Assembly: GCA_964581605.1 (NCBI GenBank) | Contig: CAZOPF010000105.1 | Coordinates: forward strand, 1 to 18,559 | Direction: 5' to 3' | From: CAADGU01 sp964581605 | GTDB taxonomy: Bacteria; Chloroflexota; Anaerolineae; Promineifilales; Promineifilaceae | DNA: 18,559 nt | Shown here: in pieces, positions 1-6,408 of the stretch | Numbering within the stretch: the stretch's first letter is position 1 | Layout of the letters: each line of letters opens with the position of its first letter | Notes under the pieces: generated by a model | What the model was told of the DNA's origin: nothing | What the model saw: the letters and a program-made list of their open reading frames with translations, nothing else | Database searches by the model: none | Translations under genes and position numbers: made by a program

Positions 1-2
1 AT

Positions 3-76
3 GACTACAGCAGATAAAGAAATAAACGGATTCCTCTCTGGAAATTTATCCGCTTATTTCTCCATCCGATGTAGTC
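3..76 (-). repeat. Long inverted repeat, 29-nt arms with 16-nt loop
   Basis: Arms 3-31 and 48-76 are complementary at 24 of 29 positions, including GACTACA/TGTAGTC at the ends and GAAATAA/TTATTTC near the middle. Four of the five mismatches are A-C on the + strand, which become U-G wobbles in a minus-strand RNA. The element therefore folds much better if transcribed leftward. It may be a MITE-like hairpin or the 3' structure of a gene outside the window. Confidence 0.55.
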
Positions 77-100
77 TTAAGGGGGTGGCGAAAACTTCGT

Positions 101-133
101 GACACTAACGATTTTTTGAAAAAATCGGATGTC
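101..133. repeat. Degenerate GACA...TGTC hairpin element
   Basis: CGATTTTT (109-116) pairs perfectly with AAAAATCG (120-127). The flanks GACA and TGTC are also complementary, with decayed bases between. It resembles the complete element at 1794-1830 (shared CCGATTT/GGATGTCT parts), so I read it as a decayed member of the same dispersed hairpin family. Confidence 0.45.
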
Positions 134-230
134 TCGCGGCAACAAACCCCAAATTGAACAAAAAGTGAACAGCTTTTGGACTGTCAGGTGAACGGCCGAC
201 GGCCGTATCCTGCCTGCATGGTTAACGATT

Positions 231-370
231 CAGACCCTAAGGATTTTGGAAACCCTTAGTAACCGTGCAGTAATTATGTAATTGAGTAATTTGGTAATTA
301 GCCGCTTCAATTACTTAATTACCCAATTACCCAATCGCTAACTTATTTACAAACGATCACTTAGGGTCTG
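231..370. repeat. 35-nt hairpin element split by a ~100-bp array-bearing insert
   Basis: CAGACCCTAAGG (231-242) has its perfect complement CCTTAGGGTCTG only if 254-259 is joined to 365-370. Between these lies a 100-bp segment (260-359) bounded by CTTAG at 255-259 and again at 360-364. Removing the segment and one CTTAG restores a perfect 12-bp-arm hairpin of 35 nt, the same size and CAGAC/GTCTG ends as the intact element at 1795-1829. The simplest reading is an insertion with a 5-bp target duplication. Confidence 0.6.
270..335. repeat. Short tandem repeat array, unit GTAATTGN / CAATTACC (8 bp)
   Basis: Four 8-bp units of the GTAATTNN type (270-300) are followed, after GCCGCTTC, by inverted units CAATTACT, TAATTACC and CAATTACC (308-331). 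The array is thus roughly palindromic. The same unit recurs at 2585-2643. There are no spacers between units, so it is not CRISPR; it resembles the short tandemly repeated repetitive sequences known from cyanobacteria. Confidence 0.7.
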
Positions 371-395
371 GCAAACTCAAATAAGGAGATTTTCC

Positions 396-1778
396 ATGAA
401 TCAATCAAACTCTCGCACCCACGCTATTGTGATTGGCGGCAGCCTGGGCGGGCTGCTCACCGCCCGCGTCCTCAGCCAACATTTTCAGCGCGTCACCATT
501 TTGGAGCGCGACGACGTGCCCCAACAGCCTGAAGCACGCAAAGGGCAGCCCCAGGCCCGCCATCTGCACGGCCTGTTGGCTACTGGCCTGCAAACAATGA
601 CCCGCTACTTCCCCGACCTGCCACAAGCCCTGGCCAACGGAGGGGCGGTGATGGGCGATTTTGGCGAACAGATGCAGTGGTACACTTACGGCGGCTACCG
701 GCGGCGCTTCCACATGGGCGTCCCGGCCACTACCATGAGCCGCCCCTTTTTGGAATCATTGATCCGCGAACGGGTGCTGGCCCTGCCCAATGTGAAATTG
801 ATGGATAACTGCGGCGTGAACCAACTGCTCACCACACCTGACCGGCAGCGTGTGACCGGCGTGGAGGTGGAACTGCGCTACGAAGGCAATCAGTTGCTTG
901 AGGTGCTGGCTGACCTGGTGGTGGATTGCACCGGGCGTGGTTCGCGCAGCCCGCACTGGTTGGCGGAGATGGGGTTTGACGCACCACCGGTGAGCGAGGT
1001 GAAGGTGAATGTGGCTTACGCTACCCGGCTCTACCGCCGCAATCCGGCCGACCCACGCGGCGAATTGTGGACGCTGATTACGCCGGAAGCGCCCCGCGAA
1101 AGTCGCTTTGGGGCCATTTTCCCCATTGAAGGCGACCGCTGGATTGTCTCCATGGGTGGCTGGCATGGCGATCACCCGCCGACGGATGAGGCTGGTTTTC
1201 TGGCTTTTGCCCGCAGTTTGCCTGCGCCCGATGTATATGACATCATCAGCCAGGCGGAACCGATTTCCGACATTACGCCGATTAAATTCCCGCTCAGCCT
1301 GCGCCGCCATTACGAAAAGTTGCGCCGTTTCCCGGCCGGTTTTCTGGTATTGGGCGATGCGGTTTCCAGCTTTAATCCGACCTATGGGCAGGGGATGACC
1401 TCGGCGGCGTTGCAGGCCGCGGAACTGGACAATTTGCTGGCGAAACAGACGCCGCTGGACAAACTGGCGCTGGCCTTCTTCAAGCGGGCGGCGAAGGTGA
1501 TTGATATCCCCTGGCAGTTGGCGGTGGGTGAAGATTTCCGCTTCCCACAAACGAGTGGCCCCAAACCGCCGGGCGTAAATTTCATCAACCGCTATGTGGC
1601 AAAAGTACACCAGGCGACGCTGCATGATGAGGTGGTGGGGCTGGCCTTTTTGCAGGTGATGAACCTGATGGCTCCGCCGCCCAGCCTGTTTCATCCACGT
1701 ATTGTGTGGCGGGTGCTAAGGGGTAAACGGCCGTTACCCGAACAAGCACCCATGTACCAACCGGCTGCGGGTGATTGA
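396..1778 (+). CDS. FAD-dependent oxidoreductase (LasC-like epoxidase / aromatic hydroxylase superfamily)
   Basis: This 460-residue protein is a flavoprotein monooxygenase-type enzyme, probably hydroxylating or epoxidising an unknown, likely hydrophobic substrate using FAD, NAD(P)H and O2. The N-terminal Rossmann motif reads VIGGSLGGL (about 12-20), the ERD at 37-39 would contact the FAD ribose, DCTG lies at 177-180, and the second FAD motif GDAVSSFNPTYGQGM is at 320-334. This arrangement is typical of the PHBH/polyketide-epoxidase group. The start is supported by AGGAG seven bases upstream. There is no signal peptide, so it is cytosolic or membrane-associated. It is followed at 70 bp by a membrane protein and then an SRPBCC protein. 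An ACGGCCGT octamer at 1727-1734 encodes Lys-Arg-Pro near the C-terminus. The substrate cannot be read from sequence. Confidence 0.85.
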   Translation: MNQSNSRTHAIVIGGSLGGLLTARVLSQHFQRVTILERDDVPQQPEARKGQPQARHLHGLLATGLQTMTRYFPDLPQALANGGAVMGDFGEQMQWYTYGGYRRRFHMGVPATTMSRPFLESLIRERVLALPNVKLMDNCGVNQLLTTPDRQRVTGVEVELRYEGNQLLEVLADLVVDCTGRGSRSPHWLAEMGFDAPPVSEVKVNVAYATRLYRRNPADPRGELWTLITPEAPRESRFGAIFPIEGDRWIVSMGGWHGDHPPTDEAGFLAFARSLPAPDVYDIISQAEPISDITPIKFPLSLRRHYEKLRRFPAGFLVLGDAVSSFNPTYGQGMTSAALQAAELDNLLAKQTPLDKLALAFFKRAAKVIDIPWQLAVGEDFRFPQTSGPKPPGVNFINRYVAKVHQATLHDEVVGLAFLQVMNLMAPPPSLFHPRIVWRVLRGKRPLPEQAPMYQPAAGD

Positions 1779-1793
1779 TTAGCGTATTGCCTA

Positions 1794-1830
1794 CCAGACA
1801 TCCGATTTCTCAAAGAAATTGGATGTCTGG
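1794..1830. repeat. Intact CAGAC...GTCTG hairpin element
   Basis: Arms 1794-1810 and 1814-1830 are complementary over 17 bp with one G-T wobble and a CAA loop. It sits between two co-directional genes and lacks a T-tract, so it is more likely a dispersed REP-like element or mRNA processing/stabilising hairpin than a classical terminator. The FAD gene has a member or relic of this family on each side. Confidence 0.6.
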
Positions 1831-1847
1831 CCTGTGTAGAGGTAACA

Positions 1848-2588
1848 ATGACGACTTTAGCAATGCTAACAAAATCGAAAACGGCCGTGTCCCTGCCACG
1901 CATCCATATCATATTGGCGGTGCAATCGCTGGTGGTGGTTTTGGTTTCGCTGAACCGGCTGGGGCCGTGGACGACGGGGTATGTGGCGGCGAATGAGTTT
2001 TTGCGCTGGGTGGATTTGCTGAACATGCTGGCGCTGCCGCTAATCAGTTTGGTGGCGTTTTACCTGCTGAAGAAGGAAGTTGAGAAAGGGTTGCTGTTGG
2101 GGAACGGCCGTGTCCATCTCCTGCTCAATCTGGCTTTCATCGTCGGCGTTTATGTGTTGGGCGCCAGCTATGGGGCGCATGAGGTGACCAACTATTTGCA
2201 TGTGCGTTTTTGTCCTGATGGGGCAATAGATGACCTGTGCCGCATCGTCATTTTTAATGATGATGCATTTTCGCACTGGCTATTTTTCACCGGTTTTGTG
2301 CTGATGAATGGGTCACTTCTCCTGCTGCAAATCATTTTTCCTTATCGGCAGGAGATTGGCCGGCGGGATATAGTTTTCCTGGTAGGGAATGGGCTGTTTA
2401 TTGGCCTGGGGGTTTTTGCCAACCTGGCTTTTGAAGAAATTGGGTTGGATTTGTATGTGGTGGCATTATTGGCTCTGTTAAGCGTGGGGGTGTGGCGGGT
2501 GTACGGCCGTCAGCCCCTCATCATTTACTACGCCACTGCCTATACTTTCGGGCTGGTAGCGACAGGGATTTATAAGGTCATTGGGTAA
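1848..2588 (+). CDS. Hypothetical seven-helix integral membrane protein
   Basis: I do not recognise this 246-residue family. About seven hydrophobic segments are visible (roughly 20-37, 57-74, 91-108, 143-164, 174-194, 199-217, 223-245). The 110-145 region is polar and carries His111, His118, Cys122, Cys131 and His143, which could bind a metal or form a disulphide; that is inference. An AGAGG sequence (1838-1842) five bases before the ATG supports the start. The last codons and the stop (ATT GGG TAA) lie inside the 8-bp repeat array at 2585-2600. Three ACGGCCGT octamers encode Thr-Ala-Val (about 12-14), Gly-Arg (87-88) and Gly-Arg (220-221). It is probably co-transcribed with the flavoprotein upstream. 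Confidence 0.75.
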   Translation: MTTLAMLTKSKTAVSLPRIHIILAVQSLVVVLVSLNRLGPWTTGYVAANEFLRWVDLLNMLALPLISLVAFYLLKKEVEKGLLLGNGRVHLLLNLAFIVGVYVLGASYGAHEVTNYLHVRFCPDGAIDDLCRIVIFNDDAFSHWLFFTGFVLMNGSLLLLQIIFPYRQEIGRRDIVFLVGNGLFIGLGVFANLAFEEIGLDLYVVALLALLSVGVWRVYGRQPLIIYYATAYTFGLVATGIYKVIG

Positions 2589-2643
2589 TTGGGCAATTGA
2601 TTGAAGGGTGGAATTACCCAATTACTCAATTACTCAATTACCC
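2585..2643. repeat. Short tandem repeat array, unit GTAATTGG / AATTACCC (8 bp)
   Basis: Units GTAATTGG and GCAATTGA (2585-2600) are followed by four inverted units: AATTACCC, AATTACTC, AATTACTC and AATTACCC (2612-2643). The first unit contains the TAA stop of the membrane protein gene. It has the same unit and the same direct-then-inverted layout as the array at 270-335. Confidence 0.75.
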
Positions 2644-2666
2644 AAATTACATTCAGGAGACAAACG

Positions 2667-3209
2667 ATGTCTGCAAACGAATATCAATTCACCACCCACT
2701 GGCGGGTGCAAAGTACGTGTAAGGAAATTTCTGAAATTCTCAGCAATGCGCCCGACCTGGTGCGTTGGTGGCCTGCGGTTTATCTGGATGTGCAGGAGTT
2801 GGAGCCGGGCGACCCGGAAACGGGCGTGGGCAAAGTGGTCAGCCTGTATACCAAAGGCTGGCTGCCCTACACATTGCGCTGGCAGTTCCGGGTAACGGAA
2901 AACCGCAGCCCGCATGGCTTTAGCCTGGAAGCGTGGGGGGATTTTGTGGGGTGGGGCGTGTGGACGTTTGCGCAGGATGGGGAGTGGGTGAATATCACCT
3001 ATGAGTGGCGTATTGCCGCCGAAAAGCCGCTGTTACGTTACCTTTCTTTCTTGATGAAACCGATCTTTTCGGCCAACCATCTGTGGGCGATGAAAAAGGG
3101 GGAGGAGAGCTTGAAGTTGGAATTACAGCGCCGTCATGCAAAGACGGATGCGGAGCGCACGGCCGTGTCACCGCCACCCAAAGCGACATTTGTTTTGAAC
3201 GGCCGATAA
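2667..3209 (+). CDS. SRPBCC family protein (polyketide cyclase/START-like fold)
   Basis: This 180-residue soluble protein has the pattern of the SRPBCC ligand-binding fold: an N-terminal strand with TTHWRVQSTCKEISEIL, the VRWWPAVY segment typical of polyketide_cyc proteins, and a long C-terminal helix (KKGEESLKLELQRR). Members bind hydrophobic ligands; some act as cyclases or lipid carriers. The ATG at 2667 is chosen because AGGAGA (2655-2660) sits six bases upstream. An in-frame TTG at 2601 would translate through the repeat array and is rejected. The C-terminal tail beyond the fold (AERTAVSPPP) carries an ACGGCCGT-encoded Thr-Ala-Val. Its position behind the flavoprotein and membrane protein suggests shared handling of a lipid-like substrate, which is inference. 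Confidence 0.75.
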   Translation: MSANEYQFTTHWRVQSTCKEISEILSNAPDLVRWWPAVYLDVQELEPGDPETGVGKVVSLYTKGWLPYTLRWQFRVTENRSPHGFSLEAWGDFVGWGVWTFAQDGEWVNITYEWRIAAEKPLLRYLSFLMKPIFSANHLWAMKKGEESLKLELQRRHAKTDAERTAVSPPPKATFVLNGR

Positions 3210-3593
3210 AGTCTGGCACTATGGTACTAATTTTCACAAACGGCCAGATTTTTAATTTTCATCGTAACATTGCCTGCCTATAACTGGCGATGGGTCTTCA
3301 AGAACCTGGAAAAGGGTTACGCCAGACACACTGCTTTAACATCTCAACCACATTGAGGCATCATCATCGAACGATTGACGCCCCATCATTGCGAACATTT
3401 CACCCTCATTCTGGCTACATCATCGCCTCATCGTCTTTCATCGTACCTCCATTGCTGCCCAGTCTGTGCGTTCACCCAACAGAAGAAGGAGCTTAGACGC
3501 CCATTGCTTTTCACCATTTCTCTGGCATCTAGGCTCTTTTTTTGTTCCCATGATTTTGTCGCAAACCACGCAGAGGTTAGAGCCGTCATCTGA
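3210..3593. other. Non-coding gap between convergent genes
   Basis: No plausible gene is seen on either strand; the short open frames have no ribosome-binding sites or recognisable content. CTGGCG (3284-3289) pairs with CGCCAG (3320-3325). The stretch from about 3360 to 3460 is rich in CATC/TCAT repeats. A rho-independent terminator on the + strand ends the gap. The terminator is about 280 bp beyond the SRPBCC stop codon, so the gap is either a long 3' UTR or contains a small RNA gene. Confidence 0.5.
3489..3543 (+). terminator. Rho-independent terminator
   Basis: GAGCTTAG (3489-3496) pairs with CTAGGCTC (3529-3536) with one U-G wobble. The stem is extended by A3497-T3528 and GCC/GGC (3499-3501 with 3524-3526), leaving a 22-nt loop. 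Seven T residues follow at 3537-3543. It would end transcripts from the rightward genes before they run into the convergent MenH-like gene. Confidence 0.7.
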
Positions 3594-4409
3594 TTACTGA
3601 TTGGGGATTACCAACATTTTGAGTTGATGCAACCATGCCGACGGCCGTTCCAGATGCACCGTATGCCCTGCTCCAGGCACAATCTCCAGGTGAGCGTTGG
3701 GTAACAATTCGGCCATCTGCTGGTTAATAGCCACAAACTTTGTGTCCAGTTCACCAGCCAACAGCAAGGTAGGTATTTTCAGTTCCGGCAACTGTTCCCA
3801 AAACGAAGGCTGTGCCCCCGTGCCCATGCCACGTAAACTGTTTGCCAACCCCTGCGGATTGTTTTGCAGCCGTTGTTGATGTAATCGCTGCCGGATTTCT
3901 GGCGATAGTTGTTGCTGGCTGGCCCACAGTGGCAATTGCTCCCATCTGTTAACAAATGCCTGCATCCCCTCGGCTTCAATCCAATCGGCCAATTCCCGAT
4001 CTTGGGTTGCCCGTGCCTGCCGTTCCGCCATGGTCTCCAGACCCGGCGACGCGCTTTCCAGAATGAGGTAGCTGATGCGGTGGGGATGGGTCACGGCCGT
4101 AGCCAACGCCAGCCGCCCCCCCATCGAATACCCCAATAGCCCCATTTCTGAATACCCCCATTGATCTACCAGGGCCATCAGATCAGCCACCACCCGGTCT
4201 ATGGTGTATCGGTTTTCATTGGGCGGGGAAGCGGTACGGCCGTGACCCAATATATCTACCAGGATCACCTGATAATGCACCGCCAGCCCCGGCAGCAACG
4301 GCCGCCAGTTTTGGGAACTGCCCGTAAAGCCGTGAAGCAGCAGCAACGGCCGTCCCCCTCCATGCCGTTCAAAATAATAGGTGACACCATTCACAACCAA
4401 CGCTGGCAT
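3594..4409 (-). CDS. menH: Alpha/beta hydrolase, MenH-like (SHCHC synthase)
   Basis: This 271-residue protein matches the MenH family, which removes pyruvate from SEPHCHC to give SHCHC in menaquinone synthesis. The oxyanion-loop motif HGFTGS is at 26-31, the nucleophile Ser95 lies in GYSMGGR (93-99), ESASPGL is at 118-124, and Asp222 (GELD) and His249 (GAGH) complete the triad. GYSMGGRLAL and SASPGL are typical of MenH rather than of general esterases. No other men gene is in the window, so a related hydrolase acting in another pathway is possible. The ATG directly abuts an 8-bp repeat array, and the last repeat unit supplies an AGGTGA ribosome-binding site about four bases upstream. It lies 19 bp behind the haloperoxidase gene and is probably co-transcribed with it. 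Confidence 0.75.
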   Translation of the reverse strand: MPALVVNGVTYYFERHGGGRPLLLLHGFTGSSQNWRPLLPGLAVHYQVILVDILGHGRTASPPNENRYTIDRVVADLMALVDQWGYSEMGLLGYSMGGRLALATAVTHPHRISYLILESASPGLETMAERQARATQDRELADWIEAEGMQAFVNRWEQLPLWASQQQLSPEIRQRLHQQRLQNNPQGLANSLRGMGTGAQPSFWEQLPELKIPTLLLAGELDTKFVAINQQMAELLPNAHLEIVPGAGHTVHLERPSAWLHQLKMLVIPNQ

Positions 4410-4441
4410 TTGTCACCTTTTCACCCCGTCACCTTGTCACC
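4410..4441. repeat. Short tandem repeat array, unit TTGTCACC (8 bp)
   Basis: Four consecutive 8-mers: TTGTCACC, TTTTCACC, CCGTCACC, TTGTCACC. Read on the minus strand (GGTGACAA), the array contains the TGA stop of the haloperoxidase gene (4429-4431), encodes its last residues Val-Thr-Arg, and gives the ribosome-binding site for the MenH-like gene. The same unit recurs at 6409-6430. Confidence 0.8.
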
Positions 4442-6156
4442 TGACCTGTCCAATACTTCTCCGCCAGGGTGAACGCCTGTGCTCCAATTTGTGTCCCCAT
4501 CTGCCGCCCTTGCAGGTCGGCATCCTGAAAATGAATACCCCCATACCGGCGAGACATGCCCGCTTCATTCGCCGCATCCTGGAACGTCTCCCATCGCAAC
4601 GTGATGGGCTGCGCCGGGCTATCCTCAAACAAGCTTCCGCCTTTGGGCATGATATGCTGCCCTAAAACATCCGGCACCCCATCCCGGTTAAAATCTTCGT
4701 CATACAACACCGTCAGCCCATCATAAAATTGATTACTGCCGGTAAAACGGGTCAACACTTCGGCGGCCGCCGCGCTGAAGGCGCTATGCCCAGAAACATA
4801 TTCAGCAAATGGGGGGGTGAGAAAAGTCGCGCTTTGATATGGCCGCCAGCTTTCACCAGGAATCTGCTGTGTACCCAGGTTTGGGCCGCCCCACGCCTCC
4901 ACCAGTTGCCCGGCATATTTGTGCTGAATTGCCGAAATAGGGCGGATGCAGTCATAGGCGCGTTTGGCCTCCCAGGCGGCAATACTGGCGTCAAACAAAG
5001 CCCCATTCAGTGCCAAGTACATCTTCACATCCTCATCAATCGTGTGGTGGTCGCGGTAAGAAATGCCGTGCGCCAGCGCGTTCCAATGGCCGGGCGGTGT
5101 TTCCGAACGTGGCCCATCGGCCCAATACTCGGCAATCACCTTTTGTTCGTCGGTAAGGCCAGCACTGATATGCAAAATTTCGTCCACCTGCATGTGGTAC
5201 GCCTGATCGTTGCTCATGGTCTGGCCCAACCCATCTGTATATGGCTCAGTAGAACCGACCATAGGGGGGGCAGGAGGGCGAAATTGGCTGCCGGATGTGA
5301 GGGCAAACGGCCGTACCGCTCCCCAGTGTGGTGTTAAATAGGTTTGATCCCGGTAAGAATTTGGATCAGCCGGGTCGGCCACTGGCTGGCCATTAGGTGC
5401 CAGTTTGGCGCCAGTGGGCACACGCAGCGGTTGCCAGCGCATCGCATTAAAACCGGCATGGCCGGGGGAATTTTCGGCTGTCGGGTCGGCGCTGTTCACG
5501 GGGGCATAGAGTTCGGGGTAAATGTCGGAGATCACATCCGCATAGTTATTGGCGGCATTGGCCCCATCATTGGCACGTTCATCCAAAATGGTTTGGGCAG
5601 CCATATACCCCAGGCCAGCAGGCGTAAGGGGGTCGCCGGCCATGACCATTTCATACCCCAATTGGTTCAGCATGATGGTAAAAGCCCCCGTATCGGCTTC
5701 ATAGGCGGGATAAAGCGACATGAGTATATGGCAGGCAGCCTGGCTGACGGCCGCTGCTTTATTGGCCATGGTGTGTTCAGCAGCCGGGCGTTTGAGCGTG
5801 GGGTCAAGGGTGATAGGCACGGCCGTCTCGTCATACATGGCCCAGGCATCATACATGGCGGCATGAGCCATGTAGAGGGCGCGAGCCGTGACGGTGGGCC
5901 GGGGGGGACTGTTCCGTATGGCCGCCAGCATCACCTCATTCCACAACACCACCAGGTTGGCCGGCGGTGCCATCTGATCGGTAGTCGGCGGTAAGGAGGT
6001 CGTGACCTGCTCCTCAACAGAAAGCATCAAGGGAGTTACAGGTGTGGGTAATACGGTGGAGCCGCCACTATTCTGGCAAGCTGCCAAACCAGCAACCGCA
6101 CCTGACAATATAATCCATCTCATTACACAGTGAAATTGGCAGAACTGGGGTTTCAT
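4429..6156 (-). CDS. Lipoprotein vanadium-dependent haloperoxidase (PAP2 superfamily)
   Basis: This 575-residue protein carries the vanadate-binding pattern of the haloperoxidase/PAP2 fold: Lys398 and Arg405-Pro406 in EAKRAYDCIRPISAI, Ser455-Gly456-His457 in EYVSGHSAFSAAAAEV, and Arg536/Arg537 with His542 in MSRRYGGIHFQDAD. Such enzymes oxidise halides with hydrogen peroxide. The N-terminus has a hydrophobic stretch ending in a lipobox LAAC with Cys27, followed by a Ser/Thr/Pro-rich linker, so a membrane-anchored extracytoplasmic protein is expected. The start is fixed by AAGGAG seven bases upstream. The length fits the large bacterial haloperoxidase subgroup. The C-terminal VTR and stop come from the repeat array. 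Whether it acts as haloperoxidase or only as phosphatase cannot be decided from sequence. Confidence 0.85.
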   Translation of the reverse strand: MKPQFCQFHCVMRWIILSGAVAGLAACQNSGGSTVLPTPVTPLMLSVEEQVTTSLPPTTDQMAPPANLVVLWNEVMLAAIRNSPPRPTVTARALYMAHAAMYDAWAMYDETAVPITLDPTLKRPAAEHTMANKAAAVSQAACHILMSLYPAYEADTGAFTIMLNQLGYEMVMAGDPLTPAGLGYMAAQTILDERANDGANAANNYADVISDIYPELYAPVNSADPTAENSPGHAGFNAMRWQPLRVPTGAKLAPNGQPVADPADPNSYRDQTYLTPHWGAVRPFALTSGSQFRPPAPPMVGSTEPYTDGLGQTMSNDQAYHMQVDEILHISAGLTDEQKVIAEYWADGPRSETPPGHWNALAHGISYRDHHTIDEDVKMYLALNGALFDASIAAWEAKRAYDCIRPISAIQHKYAGQLVEAWGGPNLGTQQIPGESWRPYQSATFLTPPFAEYVSGHSAFSAAAAEVLTRFTGSNQFYDGLTVLYDEDFNRDGVPDVLGQHIMPKGGSLFEDSPAQPITLRWETFQDAANEAGMSRRYGGIHFQDADLQGRQMGTQIGAQAFTLAEKYWTGQVTR

Positions 6157-6220
6157 TATTTACTCCTTCCCTCTTTTCAAATGCAAACAAAGGAAATCAG
6201 CCCTATCACGTTACCAGGAA

Positions 6221-6249
6221 AATGTAATCGGCCGTATACAACAAGTCAA
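6221..6249 (-). promoter_or_regulatory. Candidate promoter of the haloperoxidase-menH operon
   Basis: On the minus strand TTGACT (6249-6244) is followed after exactly 17 bp by TACATT (6226-6221), four of six matches to TATAAT. A start site near 6214 would leave a leader of roughly 58 nt before the ATG at 6156. The spacing is ideal but the -10 is weak. Confidence 0.35.
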
Positions 6250-6270
6250 GCAGAACTGATAACAGAGTGA

Positions 6271-6372
6271 TTATTTCGTCTGCCTCTCGTGGGCAGCCTG
6301 AGCCATCTCGCGTTGGACAAATTGAGCAAAAGTGGTTGGCCCCCCGCCCCCATCACCAGGATGTGCGTAAAA
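6271..6372 (-). pseudogene. Possible relic of an NmrA/SDR-type oxidoreductase gene
   Basis: On the minus strand, 6339-6271 reads PTTFAQFVQREMAQAA plus a short tail and a TAA stop. This resembles the C-terminal end of NmrA-like NAD(P)-binding proteins. Directly upstream in another frame is HILVMGAGG, similar to the N-terminal ILVTGATG dinucleotide-binding loop. The pair looks like the two ends of one gene joined by an internal deletion. The match is short and judged by eye, so this is tentative. Confidence 0.3.
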
Positions 6373-6386
6373 CCCTCCTCACTGGC

Positions 6387-6392
6387 TATAAT
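6387..6392 (+). promoter_or_regulatory. Candidate -10 element upstream of cysS
   Basis: A perfect TATAAT lies 50 bp before the cysS ATG. No good TTGACA-like -35 is found 16-18 bp upstream, so this may be weak or may depend on other contacts. A start site near 6399 would place the TTGTCACC array in the leader. Confidence 0.4.
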
Positions 6393-6408
6393 GTTGCCTT
6401 CTGATAAT

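Larger units (their letters stand above)
1..395. other. Non-coding region rich in inverted and tandem repeats
   Basis: I see no convincing gene here; the longest reading frame from base 1 ends after 33 codons and is not recognisable. The stretch holds a long inverted repeat (3-76), a degenerate hairpin (101-133), a split CAGAC...GTCTG hairpin (231-259 and 360-370), an array of 8-bp units (270-335) and one ACGGCCGT octamer (199-206). A clear ribosome-binding site for the next gene follows (AGGAG at 384-388, seven bases before the ATG at 396). No promoter could be assigned with confidence. Confidence 0.7.

Noticed and set aside
1..102. Possible start of a 33-codon gene at base 1
   Set aside because: It coincides with the long inverted repeat, has no visible upstream signals and no recognisable product.
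756..1694. Long minus-strand open frame (312 codons) opposite the FAD oxidoreductase gene
   Set aside because: It mirrors the strong flavoprotein frame, has no ribosome-binding site and its product (many Arg/His/Gln) matches no family.
2601..2666. Upstream TTG start for the SRPBCC protein
   Set aside because: It would translate the tandem-repeat array; the ATG at 2667 has a good ribosome-binding site.
3210..3593. Known riboswitch, tmRNA, RNase P or tRNA in the large gap
   Set aside because: None of the conserved core motifs I know for these RNAs is present, so only a generic small-RNA possibility remains.
4729..5994. Two long plus-strand frames opposite the haloperoxidase gene
   Set aside because: They are antisense to a gene with clear catalytic motifs, lack start signals and give composition-biased products.
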